From NCBI GenBank assembly GCA_000328365.1, contig KB311578.1, positions 22,493 to 86,492 of the forward strand: 64,000 bases of DNA, written 5' to 3'. Each line of letters begins with the position of its first letter. The first letter of the stretch is position 1. Origin of the DNA: Capitella teleta. Its lineage: Eukaryota; Annelida; Polychaeta; Capitellidae. Made by a program: the position numbers and the translations under genes. The notes under the pieces were generated by a model. It was not told the origin of the DNA. It was given only the letters and a program-made list of their open reading frames with translations, and ran no database searches. This document shows, piece by piece, positions 21,253 to 34,836 of this stretch.

Positions 21253-24200
21253 CTGAAATAGAATAGAGTTCCAACGTTACTTTTTTTCCAAGACTGCAAA
21301 TCACAGATGAAATTGAAAGTTTGTTTACAGTGGACTTGACTCTCTCGATACATCCCAATCAAGCAGAGGAGTCATACTCACAAATGGGTTTGCAATGTAC
21401 AGTGGTCAACTGTACACAAATCACCTTGTCAAGCGAGAGGTGAAGCGGGATTTCAAAAATCGTTTTTTTCGGGCCCTCAATATCTCTCACTTTGCGGAGG
21501 TGTAAATAGTATTTATAGAGGACGGATCATGGTTTTATTTATCGCAATAACAATTAAAATGTTCAATTTTATTAATAAATGCTTTTAATATGCAATATAA
21601 AAACACATTTTGAAGTGTCATGGACACTTTAAGGAAATCGCCACAATAACGTTCTGAGCATATTGCGAATATTACTAGCGATTTACATGCATATTTTATC
21701 CACTGAAACTCCTGGTGATCAAAAATAATTCAGATTGAGAAATGTCGGATAAGTATAATACGACATTGAATGCAACTATACTTTATGGCCAAATCACACG
21801 CTGTGCCTCCCATTGCATGACGCGGGTTTGTGGGACTAGTATTGTTAACAAACCATTCAGCTTTTATCGATCTCTCAGGTCAAAATTATTGGTATACATT
21901 TTAATTATCAATTAGATACATGTATCCATCAACTTCACAATACAAACTGACACGGAAACACCATCCGTTACGCGACTCACCCGCTAATGTCTCCGCTTCC
22001 ATTTCTGAGTATTCGCCATACAACTTGCCCAAATGATACAAATCACTCTGCTAATACGATTCACTCGACCTAATTATAAGCTATTAAAGCCAAGGAATTA
22101 GACTTAATCCGTGTGACTTCTGCTTCCTCTACAGATTTCGACGTTTTCGTGTGAGCAACCTCCGTACGTTAATCAAACGAATCTCTCCGGATTTCTACTA
22201 TTTACGCTTTATGCTTATAAATCAATACACAAAACGAGAAGAATACGGGTGAGTGGTCAGCGAGAGGAATACGGGTGAGTGGTCAGCTTAAATATAATGG
22301 CCGCCGCCACCATGAAATGTGTATGAGAAGATACTTGGGCCATTTTAAGCGCTTAGATCGATACGCCAATGATGCATTTATTTATGCAAACGTTTAACTT
22401 CCCACATGGTTACGTAATAGAAAGTGTTCTTTATTTTGGATTTCAAGATTCTAAAAGGGCGGTAAATATGCCTTTCTCAATCAATACAATTATCGCATTT
22501 ATATTTGTATGGAGTATTCTATAAAGCATATTATTCCAAGGCTATAAGATGGCACTGAAGAGAGGCAGAGAGAACGTGATTTAAGAAAAAGAAATAAAGT
22601 AATATCCTGTTGTTTTACTAGAGATTAAAGATCATCGTGGTCTTTCTTTTTTTTTTTTTTTTTTTTTTTGATTCTCACTGGATAACTATTTCTACATAAC
22701 ATTTAAGCTGAAGCATAATTGTTGTGAGAATATATCCAACCGAGTCCTACCAGCATCCAAGTCAATGACCTAGCTAATAATAGATGCGTTGATTAATTCA
22801 CCATAAAAAATGCTTAAGCAGCTCAGGATCGGGCCGATTAATTCAGGAACCTATATTTCATACAGAAAAAGTCCAGGTACGGTATTGGCGGTGATTCGCG
22901 AGGCCGATTCTATGTGATAAAACACTGACTTCCGTTTGACTTGTGCATAATACCCATCCGTCATTTGTTGTTTCTCTCGACCAATGAGATTGCTCCTCTC
23001 CAGAGCTTAATTTCTGATTGGCCTGTCGTCATATTTAGTGCGCTGTGGGTCCATTTCTTCTGCCTTTCAGTCAAGGCATGCATTTATGCACAGCACACTA
23101 AACACTGTTTATCGTTTTTAATATCCTCACACACTATTTGGAAGCAATGCGTATAGCGGAACTACGACATGCTTGGGAGAAGGACAAGATTCGCTTCCCT
23201 CAGTCGACCGCAAATGAATAAGGTCAGAGGCAACTTGTAGTAAAACTCGATGTCTTCTTATGAATTTGAGGCATTGTATTGGCCATCAATATTGTGTATT
23301 GGCCGGGTGGTATGTGCTGCTATAGCCTCACATTCTCTGTTGCTAGCATCTTCCAAACGCCCATCCTGCCGTTAAAAAAATTGAGATTACACAACTGCTT
23401 ATTAACAAATTTATTTGAAAGCCATCTTACAATAACGCTGTTTTGGGGTGTTTAAAAAAAAAAAAAATATTTTGAAAAAAAAAATCCTTTTTTTTCTGCA
23501 ATTTGGCACTCAAATTGGCACTCATTGGCACGGAAATAAACATATAAATTGTATATTTAATTTGGGCAACTAAAAAAAATATGAACGAAAAATGTAGCAA
23601 GAAGAATTGCGACTTCCAACTGGTTACTACAGAAACACCCTATAACACCAATATAATTCACTTTCTACTCGACATAATTAATTCATGGCCAGCCAATAAA
23701 CGTCCATTCAAAGACGACAACGCAGACCAAAGTAAGAGCTCCAATCGAAATTGCGAACATCCTGATGTTCATCTCCAGCACCAGCTAGAGATGTCGCCCA
23801 AAGGTAATTCATCCAACAAATCCCTCTGTTTATATATAATGCTTTGTGTTATTGAAAACAACCACATTTATTAATATTAATAATATAACCAATGCCATGT
23901 ATATCCGTTTGATTGGTATGATTTTCTGAAATTAGGATTCAAATTGGTTTGGTGTGATCAGCACTGATCTCTGAATAATGTAGATGTATTGCAATCAGAT
24001 AAGTCGAGCACTCTCTCAACAACGGAAACATCGTCTGATTTCTCGAAATAAATCGACATCTAATCTAGTTTATTGCGAATTCTGAAAATCCAGAATCATT
24101 ACAAATTTATTTATTTAACCTCAGTGTTTTATGATTAAGGTTAAATCATGTGCTTTTGTTGATAACCGTGATTTGAGACCGTGGGTTGTTTCCCTACACC

Positions 24201-25360
24201 CGTCTTGCTGAAGTGAGAACGACACCATTTCTGACAGGCATGCCATTCTCTGAACTGAGTGGGGTCTGAAATCGGGAGGAAAAACGGAAATGCATCTTCA
24301 CGTTTTATGCACCCACATTGTGGTATTCAATCCCTGAAAAACCCGCTTCACTGATTACGTACGAAAGGCGTTCAGGTATCTCTTGTGTAGTGCAATGGAA
24401 TTTTGCACCGCGACGCAAACGGCACGTGTCGATTTCTTTCATGTTGTTCATTTCATTCTTTGTATAAAATAAAAACGAATCAGTTGGTTCTGGATTTCCG
24501 CAGACATGAGTCTTGGTTATTTGTCGACTCTCTAAACTTGCATACCAACATCTATGATGACGATAGTGATGAAGACATCGTAAACTGAACACATTTCGAA
24601 AATTACAACTGTAAAAATCACGGTGAAAAATATATATTAAATATTAGAGGCATTCGATGTATCTGAATTAGAAAGGTTGTCAAACTATATTGGTTGAAAT
24701 TAGATCACTGAAATAGAGCACCAAAATTAATTTAGTAGTTTTTTTTTTTTTCAAATTTGTCCCTTCGCAATATATGTTCAGCTCATGCAAACGCAAAGTG
24801 GAAACTATAATAATTTTAATAATTTTAATAATTTTAATAATTTTAATCTGGTGAACCATGGAGGCCTCTCGTTTGATAAGAAAGTCAAGAGAAAAACGAA
24901 ATCGAAAAACACTTTTGGTTTGAGATTGAGAGTCCTCAAGTAAAATTATCAAATACGAGCGCTATGATACGAAATTGACACTTCTCAACACGCATTTCAT
25001 ATCTAGATATCAAAGTGTAATTACCATGAAATCTATGGTCATTCAGATATACCATCATGTAACACCGCACTTGTAAATTGTAATCGTATTAATTATACGG
25101 AGTCACTGGTAATCATAACGGTATAGACATACATTATGATGCATAATATCATAGCGTACGATAATGTTGTGGATAGGGGGCTATCATCATAATATATTCA
25201 GAAGAGGGCTCCATGTCCGTGGCTTGTATGTGTGCAAAATACCTCGTGCGCCTTTACGCGTGATGCCAGGATTAGCCATCATTTCGTCTGCAGGTGAGTC
25301 GAGCGTCCATCTCGTCGATGTGAACGCCTCTCCTCGTAGCAGGGATGCCATGAACGAGTG
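21253..25360. other. upstream region of the CUB-LDLa gene, gene-poor
   Basis: The first exon and promoter of the minus-strand CUB-LDLa gene should be here but could not be fixed. A 27-bp unit containing AATACGGGTGAGTGGTCAGC is repeated twice near 22240-22288. T-rich and A-rich homopolymers occur at 22645-22669 and 23452-23467. No recognisable exon was found. The end nearest 25360 is the 5' flank of the first Popeye gene. Confidence 0.4.
24808..24847. repeat. TAATTTTAA short tandem repeat
   Basis: Four to five head-to-tail copies of a 9-bp AT-only unit (AATAATTTT). Simple microsatellite. Confidence 0.9.
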
Positions 25361-27042
25361 ATGAGGGACGTAGGGGAAGGCGGTTGCAGGGGCAACTGGG
25401 AGACCCCGAACCACCTTCTCTTCCAGGTGGGACATGCGGCTCTGCTCATTGGCCTCATGGCCCCTCATGGACGCCGGGGTCTCCTCGTCTTCCACGCCAT
25501 TCTACTGATAGGTAAGTCGAACCTACCTGCTGTGTGGATACCCTTAATATATGTGGCCAGTTGGGGTTTAGATTTTGACTCATGCTGCAATGCTGCAGAA
25601 GACACAATGTCTCTTAAAATATGTCATTTGCAGGATTCCTTCTCCTCTCCACCTGGGCGTGGGTCGTGCTATGCGCACCTGATATGTTTTCCTGGAATTT
25701 CACCTTTGCTCTCATCAACTGCATCCAGAGTGTTCTCATTCTCTACCAACTTCGACCGATTCGATTTTCACCTGAACTTGAGGAAGTTTACGAGTCGATA
25801 TTCTTGCCTTTCAAAGTATCAAGGTGAATCTTGTTAAAAGAGCCACTGTCACTAAATCGATACATAATCTCACAATTCAACAATCTACATTTTTTCCTGT
25901 TTGATGAGAGGATTTGCCGAAGGCTATATTGCAACAAAGTACCTATGCCGTGCGATTATGTATTGATTCAATACCTAATATTAGTTTACTTCACCTTGTA
26001 TACCGACATATTATCGATAAACATATGTGATGTATAGGAAGTAGCGGAGTATATTGTGATGGTGTGTTATTGTCACCGCATCCGATGCAATCAAACACGC
26101 TCACCTGATGCAGGTGCGCTGGTGACGTCATACGAGTTCTCTCCTTTCGCAGACATCAGTTCAAGAAGCTCATCAGTGCCGACCACTGCAGCGTCATGAC
26201 CCTGCACAATGGCGAAGCGTATGCCACCCAAGAAGTCACAAAAACTGACCGCCTGAGCCTGATGATCAAAGGAACGTGCGTTGCTCTCCTTTTTGACCAT
26301 AACCTCGCTGACCAACCTCTTTTACAGGGCTCACGTTACCTGCAATGGTCAATTCCTGCATTATGTCCAAAGCAAGCAATTTCTGGATTCCCCGGAATTC
26401 GAATCATCCAATGACGGCGATGAGAAGTTCCATGTGAGTATTTGAAGGCGCCCAAATGAACAGTGTTCATGTCACCAGTCTCAGGTGTCAATTACAGGAG
26501 CAGCCACTAGCCAATATGTCTGCTGGCAGCGTAGAAGCCTCGAGTACTTGTTTGCCAAGGAACCTTACTTAGCGACTGTCATGTCGCATATTCTTGGCAG
26601 AGATATCACCAACAAAATATATCTCATGAATGAGAAGGTGAATCCTCCCAATTGAGGTGTTTGCTCCAATCTCGAAGTTTGTAATTAACAGTTGAAGATA
26701 CAGAAGGGGTCAAGGGTGGACATCCGTCTGCCCAATGTAACCTCTGCCACCATCAGTGGTGTTGACCTGCGCATCATTTCCAGTTCATGTCCACCCACCC
26801 AGATGGAAAACCACACCAGCAACAACAGTACGGCAGGGCATGTCGAGATGGACGATCCAGAGGAAGCTGACGACGGTGAGAACGAATCCTTGCATTGGTG
26901 TAGTTGAACATTGTCATTTGCAGATTATTTTGTCAATGTCAACGAGAAATCGACTTTAATGTACAGTGACCGTGAACCAGTGAACACTAACCTCCAACTG
27001 CAAATTGCTAATAGTACACATAGCAGTACTTCGTCGAGATGA
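25361..27042 (+). CDS. Popeye domain-containing protein A (seven exons)
   Basis: Exons: 25361-25511, 25634-25823, 26153-26275, 26328-26433, 26485-26637, 26692-26875, 26924-27042, giving 341 residues if ATG 25361 is the start. All splice sites are GT-AG and phases match. The N-terminal third holds three membrane segments (LLFQVGHAALLIGLMAP; FLLLSTWAWVVLC; FALINCIQSVLILYQL). The cytoplasmic Popeye domain follows, with FKKLI, the hallmark DSPE at about residues 175-178 and F-H-V-S-I-T, then a Ser/Asn-rich tail. Popeye proteins are cAMP-binding membrane proteins of muscle and other cells; DSPE lies in the phosphate-binding cassette. An in-frame stop at 25337 limits upstream extension, but an acceptor (GTAGCAG) close to the ATG means a further 5' exon is possible. 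That would explain the short extracellular N-terminus without glycosylation sites. The last exon is the least certain. Tandem with the gene at 32646. Confidence 0.9.
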
Positions 27043-30000
27043 AGACAGCAGTAGACTGACATTAACGTGTCCATTTCAGCATAGTGAGAGAAATTAAGAG
27101 TCGTTATGGTGACTCATAAAGGAAGCATTCTCCCGGATTGGAAGAGACAGCTATACATCTTGGTTTTACGTCACTTTAATTGTGAAGGACTCTCTCTTTT
27201 CATGTCATCCACTGCCTTCGTCTCGTGTCTTGTTCAGAAGGAAAATAAAAAAGCGTGTTAAAACCCTTTGTCAATGTCATGTGCCAATGCCTTTCCCATA
27301 GAACATACTCGATGGCTTTACCTTGTCCATGAACCCTGACTCTCAATCTCGTTCTTTATAGATCAAGGGTTAAACGGTTGAAGCGATTAACTAGGACTGT
27401 CGACATTGACACACTATTTATGGATTGCACTTATCATGGAGATGCCTCTCAGCATCACCCCTCTCTCAAGAGTTCATCACCGTGATTCTCCTTTGTATGT
27501 TGTGACATTGACACCTTCATTGTGCACGAAATGGACTTCCTTCGAATGCTATAAATAGTCAGCATTGGCGTGTCTTTCATGCGGTAACTGGGCACCTCAA
27601 AATGAGGGTTCTACTGATCTATACTGATATAATTATGCGTTCCAGGTTTGTATTTCACTCCAAAGAAGCTCAAAATGTTGAGCATCTAATTAACCGACCA
27701 ATTTTTGCATAACTCTTGAATAACATGCCACTGCAATTATAAGAAACTTGGTGGGGGGGGGGGAAAAAGTAAATAATCGAAGCCCTGAAGCACAAATGAA
27801 CATGAATGTCATGCTAGCACGTTGGTCTAATCACATCGGTGGTGCGCTAGATGTTGGCATGCAAGTCTGAATTTGTCCTGGCTTTGATGTCAGCGATTTT
27901 CTGGCTTCAATGTGATCTGATTAGCACGAGATCTGCGCATGCGTGCCGCTATCAACTAGACACACATATTCCCCGCTTGCTAGATAATGTTAATGGACAC
28001 ATCGCGATATGAGACAATTTCAGCGCATGTCAAACAGCAATGCATTTCATATAAAAGGTAAAAGCCAGTATAATTATGTGAATTAGCACCTGATGTGAAA
28101 CAACCGCTAATGTTCCCAAAATAGTTCTGCCCATACATTGTGTATACCATGCTAGCACACTTACATAATATTGTCTATTTTGGATATTTCGATTTGCAAA
28201 ACGTACATTTCATTTACTAAAATATTTGCATTATAATTTGGTACAGGGGCATTATGATAACATATAAAAAGCCAAAGAGGGGGAAAAATAACTACAAGCT
28301 AATGTGTTTGGATACGTGTTGGACTGGGTTATGACGGACGACATGTGAAAACTCCCCGATCCTAGCTAGACCTGGTGCACAAGAAAACACTCCTGAAATG
28401 ATTCATTCATAGAATCAACACAGCCTCAGTGATGACATCAACCTCCTGTCCTTCTGTTCATGTATGACATCCACATAATTTGCTTTCGCGCTGAGCATTA
28501 CTTGAATGGCAGATGAAACACAATAGCCACATGTATCAGGTAATTCAAACGGGCGTATCCAGGTGTGGAGTGAGCAGTGTGAGAGCCCCACCCTGATCAC
28601 CTTGGTCATAAAACGCTGTAATGAACGTCGCCTGCGAGCACCAGATGTTTTATCGTGATTGCATTTCACGCCTCATCATCGCGTCAGAGGAGCGCATCCC
28701 TCCCAAGGCGTAAAAAAACACCAAAGGACTCGTTGAGTCGGAATAATTTCAGCTTATTAAGTACTAAAGACCAAGCAGAAAAGCTTAACTCTGTAGAATA
28801 TATGCACGACGACATGAGACGGCGTCCTATTTGGTGCGGTGGCTGATCAGAGGAGTTTTGTCCTGGATCATATTTCTGAATGATGTCCCAAGGACCGGCA
28901 AGCAACGATCTTCCGTCTTGATTTGTTTCCAGCCATTAAGCGGAATGAAAGTGACAAAATCACTCTTCGATCTGACTGCTGCTGCCGTCCGCTGAAGAAT
29001 GACCGAATGCAATCAAGCGCAGTGGACAACGGCCGGTCGTGTTCGAGTCATTTGCATCGACGAAACGAGAACTAGAGTTGCTTACGAGCGGCTCACGGAG
29101 TTTAAGACGGCGGGGGACTCATCTGCATTCACGGTGGGGGATGACCGACCCTCTTAAATGGTCAACGGGTGACCTCTGGTCAATTTTACTGAGTGTCTTT
29201 TACTATACAAAAGGGTCGCCAGTGCTCTTTTCACAACTCAGAATGGTTTAATGTAGGGTTTTTTTCCTTCGAAATATGGATGTTTTCCAATCACACGCGA
29301 ACGTTTTCAATCAACAACCAAACTAGACCATCTTGATTGACAGAGGATGACATCGTTCCTTCAACGTTCATGATGATGACCAATCCAGTCTTATACATAC
29401 TGCGCATGCGTACCGTGGCCAGCTGTCTCGGGTCGTCTTTCGGTCTCAAGTAAAACAGAAGTGTCTCATCGCAATATTTTGCATTGTTTGTGGGCACACA
29501 AGTCACGTAATCTATGCTCCCTTAAACAAGACAAGCGCAAAGAAGACAGTGGAGCATAATGATGCTCTGAGTGAGGGACTGGACCACAAGAACAAACGAC
29601 CAAGTTCCTTCTTGTGCTGCAAATAAAGTCGAGCAGACGACCAGAGGGGAAATGGTGAGGGTGTTACCCCGGGCTGTCTGCGCCCATTACGCAAAGGCCA
29701 AAGCAATCAATGCTCCCCGTGAATTGCAGCAGAAAGGAGAAAGAAAAAATAGAACAGTGGGGCATAATTTTTGTCTATTAATAGGAGAAATAACCCAATT
29801 TCGCGAAATGTGCCTCCTCAATTCAGATGCTGTTTGCTGGGTGAGGCTATAAACATCAAAGAGGAATCGCGGAAGACCCAAAGGAAGCGAAATCGGCACA
29901 ACAGCTGAACCTGGCTTCCACTGGAGCCCCGAATATCGACTGAGGGGAATTAGGCTTCTGCTCTGGGGCATCGGGACTTTTAAAAGAATGTGCATCTGAA

Positions 30001-31889
30001 AGAGAAAAGATTATGTATCAATGACGGAGATGCTGATATATCGAACGCAACATCCGTCAACATTGACAGAAGATGGATACGCAGCGAGTTCCTAGAAACA
30101 CTGGATTAGCTTTTTTTCTATTCTCACCTGCGTGTTTGTAATTAGCAAGAAGAAAACGAAATCACTCAGTAAGACAGTTTAAGAAGAAACGTGAGATTGA
30201 GAAATATACGCAAAGAAGATCAATTTAGAAATATATTGAGATTGATGGGGGAATAAGGAAGCCGCTGAGATTTCTTGGATCTTAGGGGAGTATGGAGGCT
30301 TAAGGAGAAGGGTTCTTCGCCAGGAATCCTCCGTCATCTCGATAGCGATTGATGAGCTGTCAATATTCTATTATTTCGTGGTCACACGTGTGAAGCAATC
30401 TCGTTTGCACTTCGTTGCCTCGCGGACATGGGCGATAACGCCTTCCTTTTTATCGAGCCATAATCATCATGGGTGCATACTGCTGCCTCTGGACTATAGA
30501 GGGATCTTGAGAACATCACTTGCCTCGTATTTCACTCTCATTTGTCCTGTATATCCAGCCCCCGAACATTCTCTCGCTTAATGATAAGTTATGGCGGATG
30601 ACCTCATGTTCTTTGTCTCGCACTATCTCGAGTGTATCGCGAGGGTTTACGCATTCTGCTGTCCTAATTTTCGGGCAAGTGATTTCTGTGTTTTGATTTC
30701 GCATGGACTCAGTGACAATAGCTCTGGTGGGCGGTCGCCTTGGATGCCCCAGTCGCTCTGATTGCCGCCAAGGAGATCAGAAAGCCCGGTCGACACCAGA
30801 GACCTTGCTCATTGTTAACACGCAGGGTTGATTGTGTATTCTGCTGGGTCGTTCGATGGCCACTTGGCTGGCGCCGTCTCGTTCGTTGCTTGCAAAGATC
30901 TGGGCTCAGCAAATACCTCCGGTTGCATCGCTCTCACCACGCAGCACGTAGTTTCTAATCGAGATGCTGCTAAGTCTGCTTCGTGTCCTTGGCTACGGTG
31001 AAGATCGAAAGGCAATACGCGGTGGCTGCAGGGGTACACTCGCTGAAAGCCCTCATCAGATCAAAGACCTCTCTTGATGTCAGCCAGCATCACGCGATTA
31101 ATGATAGAGAACCCCCTCGTATGCATACAGCACAGCAGGTATATATATATATACGATGGCTGTTTAGCACGTAGAACTGTCTTTTGGACATCGGATGCAC
31201 CACGGAGTGTGTAATGCAATGCAATTCTTGTATAGAAGCTTCTTTTGAGGAATGCATATTAGCCGTGTCGCATTAGTTCGATTGGCCAACGCGTCTCGCG
31301 GACGCCGCTCGCATCGATTGCATGCGGTGATCCACTGGCACTGATCAGGGAATTCCCCTGATTCAACCCAGAATGTTCCCTCGACAAACAACGAATAAGA
31401 TTTATGAATCAGAGGAGGGGGAGCAAGATGTGGGGTTAATTGATTTCCTCGGTATATTTGCGGTGGACGAGAGGGCATGCAGTGACGCAGTGCCACCCTG
31501 GGGACAAATGACGCCGAACAAGCGCGCGACGGGGTTTGGTCAAAGGTGTGTCAATTGGAGCGCATTGCACGAGGCAGCTTTGGTCAGGCAGGCTGCTATA
31601 TGCCGACTTGATTTAAGGGATGTACAATCTCGTTTCAAATTGTGAGATATTCCGCACTTGATCTCTGTGATGTCCTTTGTCCCAATCAGGTGCAATGCAT
31701 CTTCTCGTGAATGCTGTAAACAATGTCGCTCATTAGCTCGCAAAAAGAAGGCTCTGCACGAAGGAGGCGTAATAGCTTTTGGTGCTTCTTCTATGTGGGA
31801 ATTCACTTTCATGTGAAAAAAACCTGGTTTGAGCAGCAAAAGTGGCTGCGCGCATGAGGCAGCAGCCTTTGCAACACTCGCGGCGGCCT
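27043..31889. other. interval between the two Popeye genes
   Basis: No supported gene. A possible minus-strand exon lies at 29511-29414 (acceptor GCATAG, donor GTACGC) with the protein-like text VTCVPTNNAKYCDETLLFYL, but no partner exon or family is recognised. Other minus-strand frames around 28415-28669 and 28827-29012 read partly protein-like and are equally unsupported. A G10-type run is at 27753-27762. Confidence 0.35.
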
Positions 31890-32645
31890 AATGGGGTCCT
31901 TGCGGAAGAAGTGCCGCTCAGGTGGGCGGCATACGCACGCCATACGCTCAGGTGATGAAGTATTTACCGCGCCTATTGATTGCGGATGGCTCCGAGGCGA
32001 GCTGTCGCATCGGCCTCCTTCGCCATTACGCTCCTCCTCATGCGCTTCGACGGAGGGGAAGAAGAGGAGGCTGGCCGTTGCCGTCGCCGCGTGCAGTCTG
32101 TGGCCTCCGGTTATGTCGGTTTTGCGGGCTTCGTCGTCCTCAGCACAGCAGACGCCACGCTCTCAATCCAGATAGCGGCTTCAGAGGTAGCTGTATTGCA
32201 TGACGCTGGCTGCATTTCGACGGCGCGTGCAGCGGCAGATCGACTGACACTGTGCACGAGAGGAGGCAAAGACGTCGACTTGGACATCAAAACGGGCAGA
32301 ATGGAGAAGGCAAGACATAAAACCCGCTGCCCACGCAGCCTCGCCACCGCATCCTCGACCAACGATGCGCCTCTTGTTACTTGCTGCTGCCGCTTCGTAC
32401 GCTGCCACTGCTGCTGCCGCGGCTGCTGCTGGCGACAACGCTAGCTGCCATCAGAGCCGCCGATTCCCCGACAGGTAAATCTGGCGAGCAAACACGGTCG
32501 CTGCTTTGCCGTCGATAACATGTCCGCTGCTACTGCTGCTGTTTTGAGTGTCACCGGTTGGTCGAAAGTGGTGCATGCGGGGGATACATGTCAACACGAT
32601 GTCACCGATTGAGCCTGCTGCCGCTGCCGCCGCTGCTACGATGTG
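31890..32645 (+). promoter_or_regulatory. GC-rich, CpG-rich 5' region of Popeye gene B
   Basis: Base composition changes sharply to GC-rich with many CpG, in contrast with the AT-rich surroundings. Several overlapping open frames appear on both strands, as expected where stop codons are rare; none looks like a known protein. The position directly upstream of the Popeye B start suggests a CpG-island-like promoter and 5' UTR. Short GCTGCTGC/GCCGCCGC runs occur at about 32390-32430 and 32610-32640. Confidence 0.5.
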
Positions 32646-34645
32646 ATGGCATCCAGCCTGCTGAACATGTCCTCCACCCAGATCCTGCTGCCCACTGCAC
32701 CTGCACTCAACCTGACCCCAGTGCCACCGTCGCCTTCAACACCATCGTCGCTGTCACCGGACTGTGTGGAGTGGCGGCAGGCGCAGCACTTGCTCTACCA
32801 GCTGTCCAGCATGTGCATGGCCATCGCCTTCCTTGTGCCCAACTCTTTCGTCCACCACGTCGTGTGCCTTCGCGGCCTGCTCGCTCTGGGTTCGCTGTTT
32901 ATGCTCATCTGGGGTGCTTCCCTCGTCTGCCACTCAGACGTCCTCGCCTGGCACCTCGTCTTCCTGCTCGTCAACCTGGGACAGCTCGCCTACATGACGT
33001 ACTCCACGTGGCCCGTGCCGCTGCGACCGGAGCTGGAGCACCTGACGGAGAGGACGTTTGCCCCGCTCAAGGTCACTCGGACGCAGTTCCGTGACCTTGT
33101 GTCCATGGCAGTGATCAGGGACGTCCCGTGTGGCGGCACTTACGCCTTGGAGAGTAAAACTCGGTGTGGGGAAAGGTTATCTATTCTGCTGTCCGGGAGG
33201 TAAACGAATTTTACCTGTCATATGTGGTCACTTTAGATTGCTGTGTTGTTTCTGTTGCTGACTGTTATTACGCTGCGTGCTGCATTAGTCAGAGAAGTGA
33301 GTGAGCAAATTAACGAGCACTGCTTTAATGCGACTGCGCTGTGATGCGTGATCAACGCTATCGAAGGCAGCACGCAGGTCTGGTATTTCAAAGAATACAG
33401 TTTCATGTTGCAAGTGCGCTTCTCGTAATATTATGTTGTACCCGTTTTGTCTTGCAGGCTTCGCGTGACATGTGGTGGAATTTTTCTTCACCACATTGAC
33501 TGCAATCAGTTCGTCGATTCTCCCGAATATGAAGTTGCAATGGCGAGTGCAGCGGATGAGGAAAACTTCTTTCAGGTAATCGCCCTCTCACTCATTATAG
33601 CAACCTCCGCCATATGGTGTGCGGAAGCTCAAAGCTTTGAATTATTGCAAGGGTATATTCTTTGTCTTTGATTCTGTCCAAACACATTTCGCCAGCCGGC
33701 GAAATCAATTGCAGCCATTAGTGTAAATGATTATGAATCGTCGTGACGATGTGATCAGTGATGAGAACAATTATCACTTTGATTTGCCAGGTGTGCATAC
33801 TAACAGAGAAGGTTATGAAAGGAGGTATTATGACAGAAGAGCTTCGAGTCAGACAGAAAGATAGGAGAACGGGCAAATAGCGAACAGCGAAGCCCCTGCA
33901 ACAGCCCCATACATCAAAACTGAGCTTCACCCCATCCCTTTGCAGCCTATCTCTTGCCCCAATCAAGGCTCTGTTCTTATGGCCTGCAAGCGTACGGTGC
34001 TCCGGGTCTGATCTTGTGGCAGACAGCGTTTTATGTGCCATTACAAGGCAACATGAAGCGAGGCTTGTTTACATTCTAGCTGCTGCCCCGTATCGACGCC
34101 CTTGGTTCTTAATTACAGGTGAGCATCCACGCCACACAGGACAGCCGTTTATTGACGTGGCCCTCACAGACAGTACAGCAGTACCTGCGATCTCACCCCT
34201 TCATGAACGCTGTCTTCACCACAATGCTAGGCAAAGACATCACCCATAAGCTGTACCAGGTAAGCCGCTCACCGTGCGTCAATTACTAGGCATCACTATA
34301 ACCTCGTTACAGGTACAGGAAATGCTCCTATCCAACCCTCAATACGTGCAAGTATTATCCTCTCGCAGCTCAACGTTTCATGTTCGCAAGCATGGTCGAC
34401 CGAACCTGAACGGCATCCCTTGCCATGCACCCGCCCTCGAGACGTATAATTACCCAGGTAGGACGACACCTGCCTCCTCATCATGTGTATTAGTGGGTGC
34501 ATCAGGGCCATCCAAACAGACGAGTGTTAGTATTAATAGGCTCAATAAGAACGTCACGTTTGCTAATATGGAGATTCTGCTAATGTTATTAGCTTCTTAC
34601 TCAAAAGAAGTCTTTTTGAAGGCGCTTGAAGCTGGCTCGTCTTAG
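32646..34645 (+). CDS. Popeye domain-containing protein B (four exons)
   Basis: Exons: 32646-33199, 33458-33575, 34119-34259, 34313-34645, giving 381 residues. ATG 32646 is the first Met after an in-frame stop at 32610. The N-terminus has an Asn-Met-Ser glycosylation site and a Pro/Ser-rich stretch. CVEWRQAQHLLYQL and three membrane segments follow (CMAIAFLVP; LLALGSLFMLIWGASLVC; LVFLLVNLGQLAYMTY). The Popeye domain shows FAPLKVTRTQF, GGTYALESKT, LSILLSGR, the DSPE hallmark at about residues 205-208 and FFQVSI. Exon 3 ends MLGKDITHKLYQ, matching the end of gene A exon 5. The last exon may instead splice at a donor (CCAG|GTAGGA) near 34456, which would change the C-terminus. The whole membrane part and start of the Popeye domain are one exon here, against three in gene A. 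The two genes are paralogues sharing their later intron positions and phases. Confidence 0.93.
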
Positions 34646-34836
34646 CCCTTCTCCTCCTTGAGGCCGGTATTTAGACGAAACGTGGAAATAAAACACTGCA
34701 TGCTTGCATTATCTGCCAGGTCATAATTTTCGCAGTGCTGTATTGTGAGACTGATATATCCACCAGTTCTAATGCACGAATCATCGATTGATTATCATAT
34801 GCTGCCTAACCCAACACAGTGGAAGCACAGGGCATG

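Noticed and set aside
31890-32444. Overlapping frames on both strands upstream of Popeye B
   Set aside because: GC-rich DNA with few stops; no known domain and no agreement of start, splice sites or codon use.
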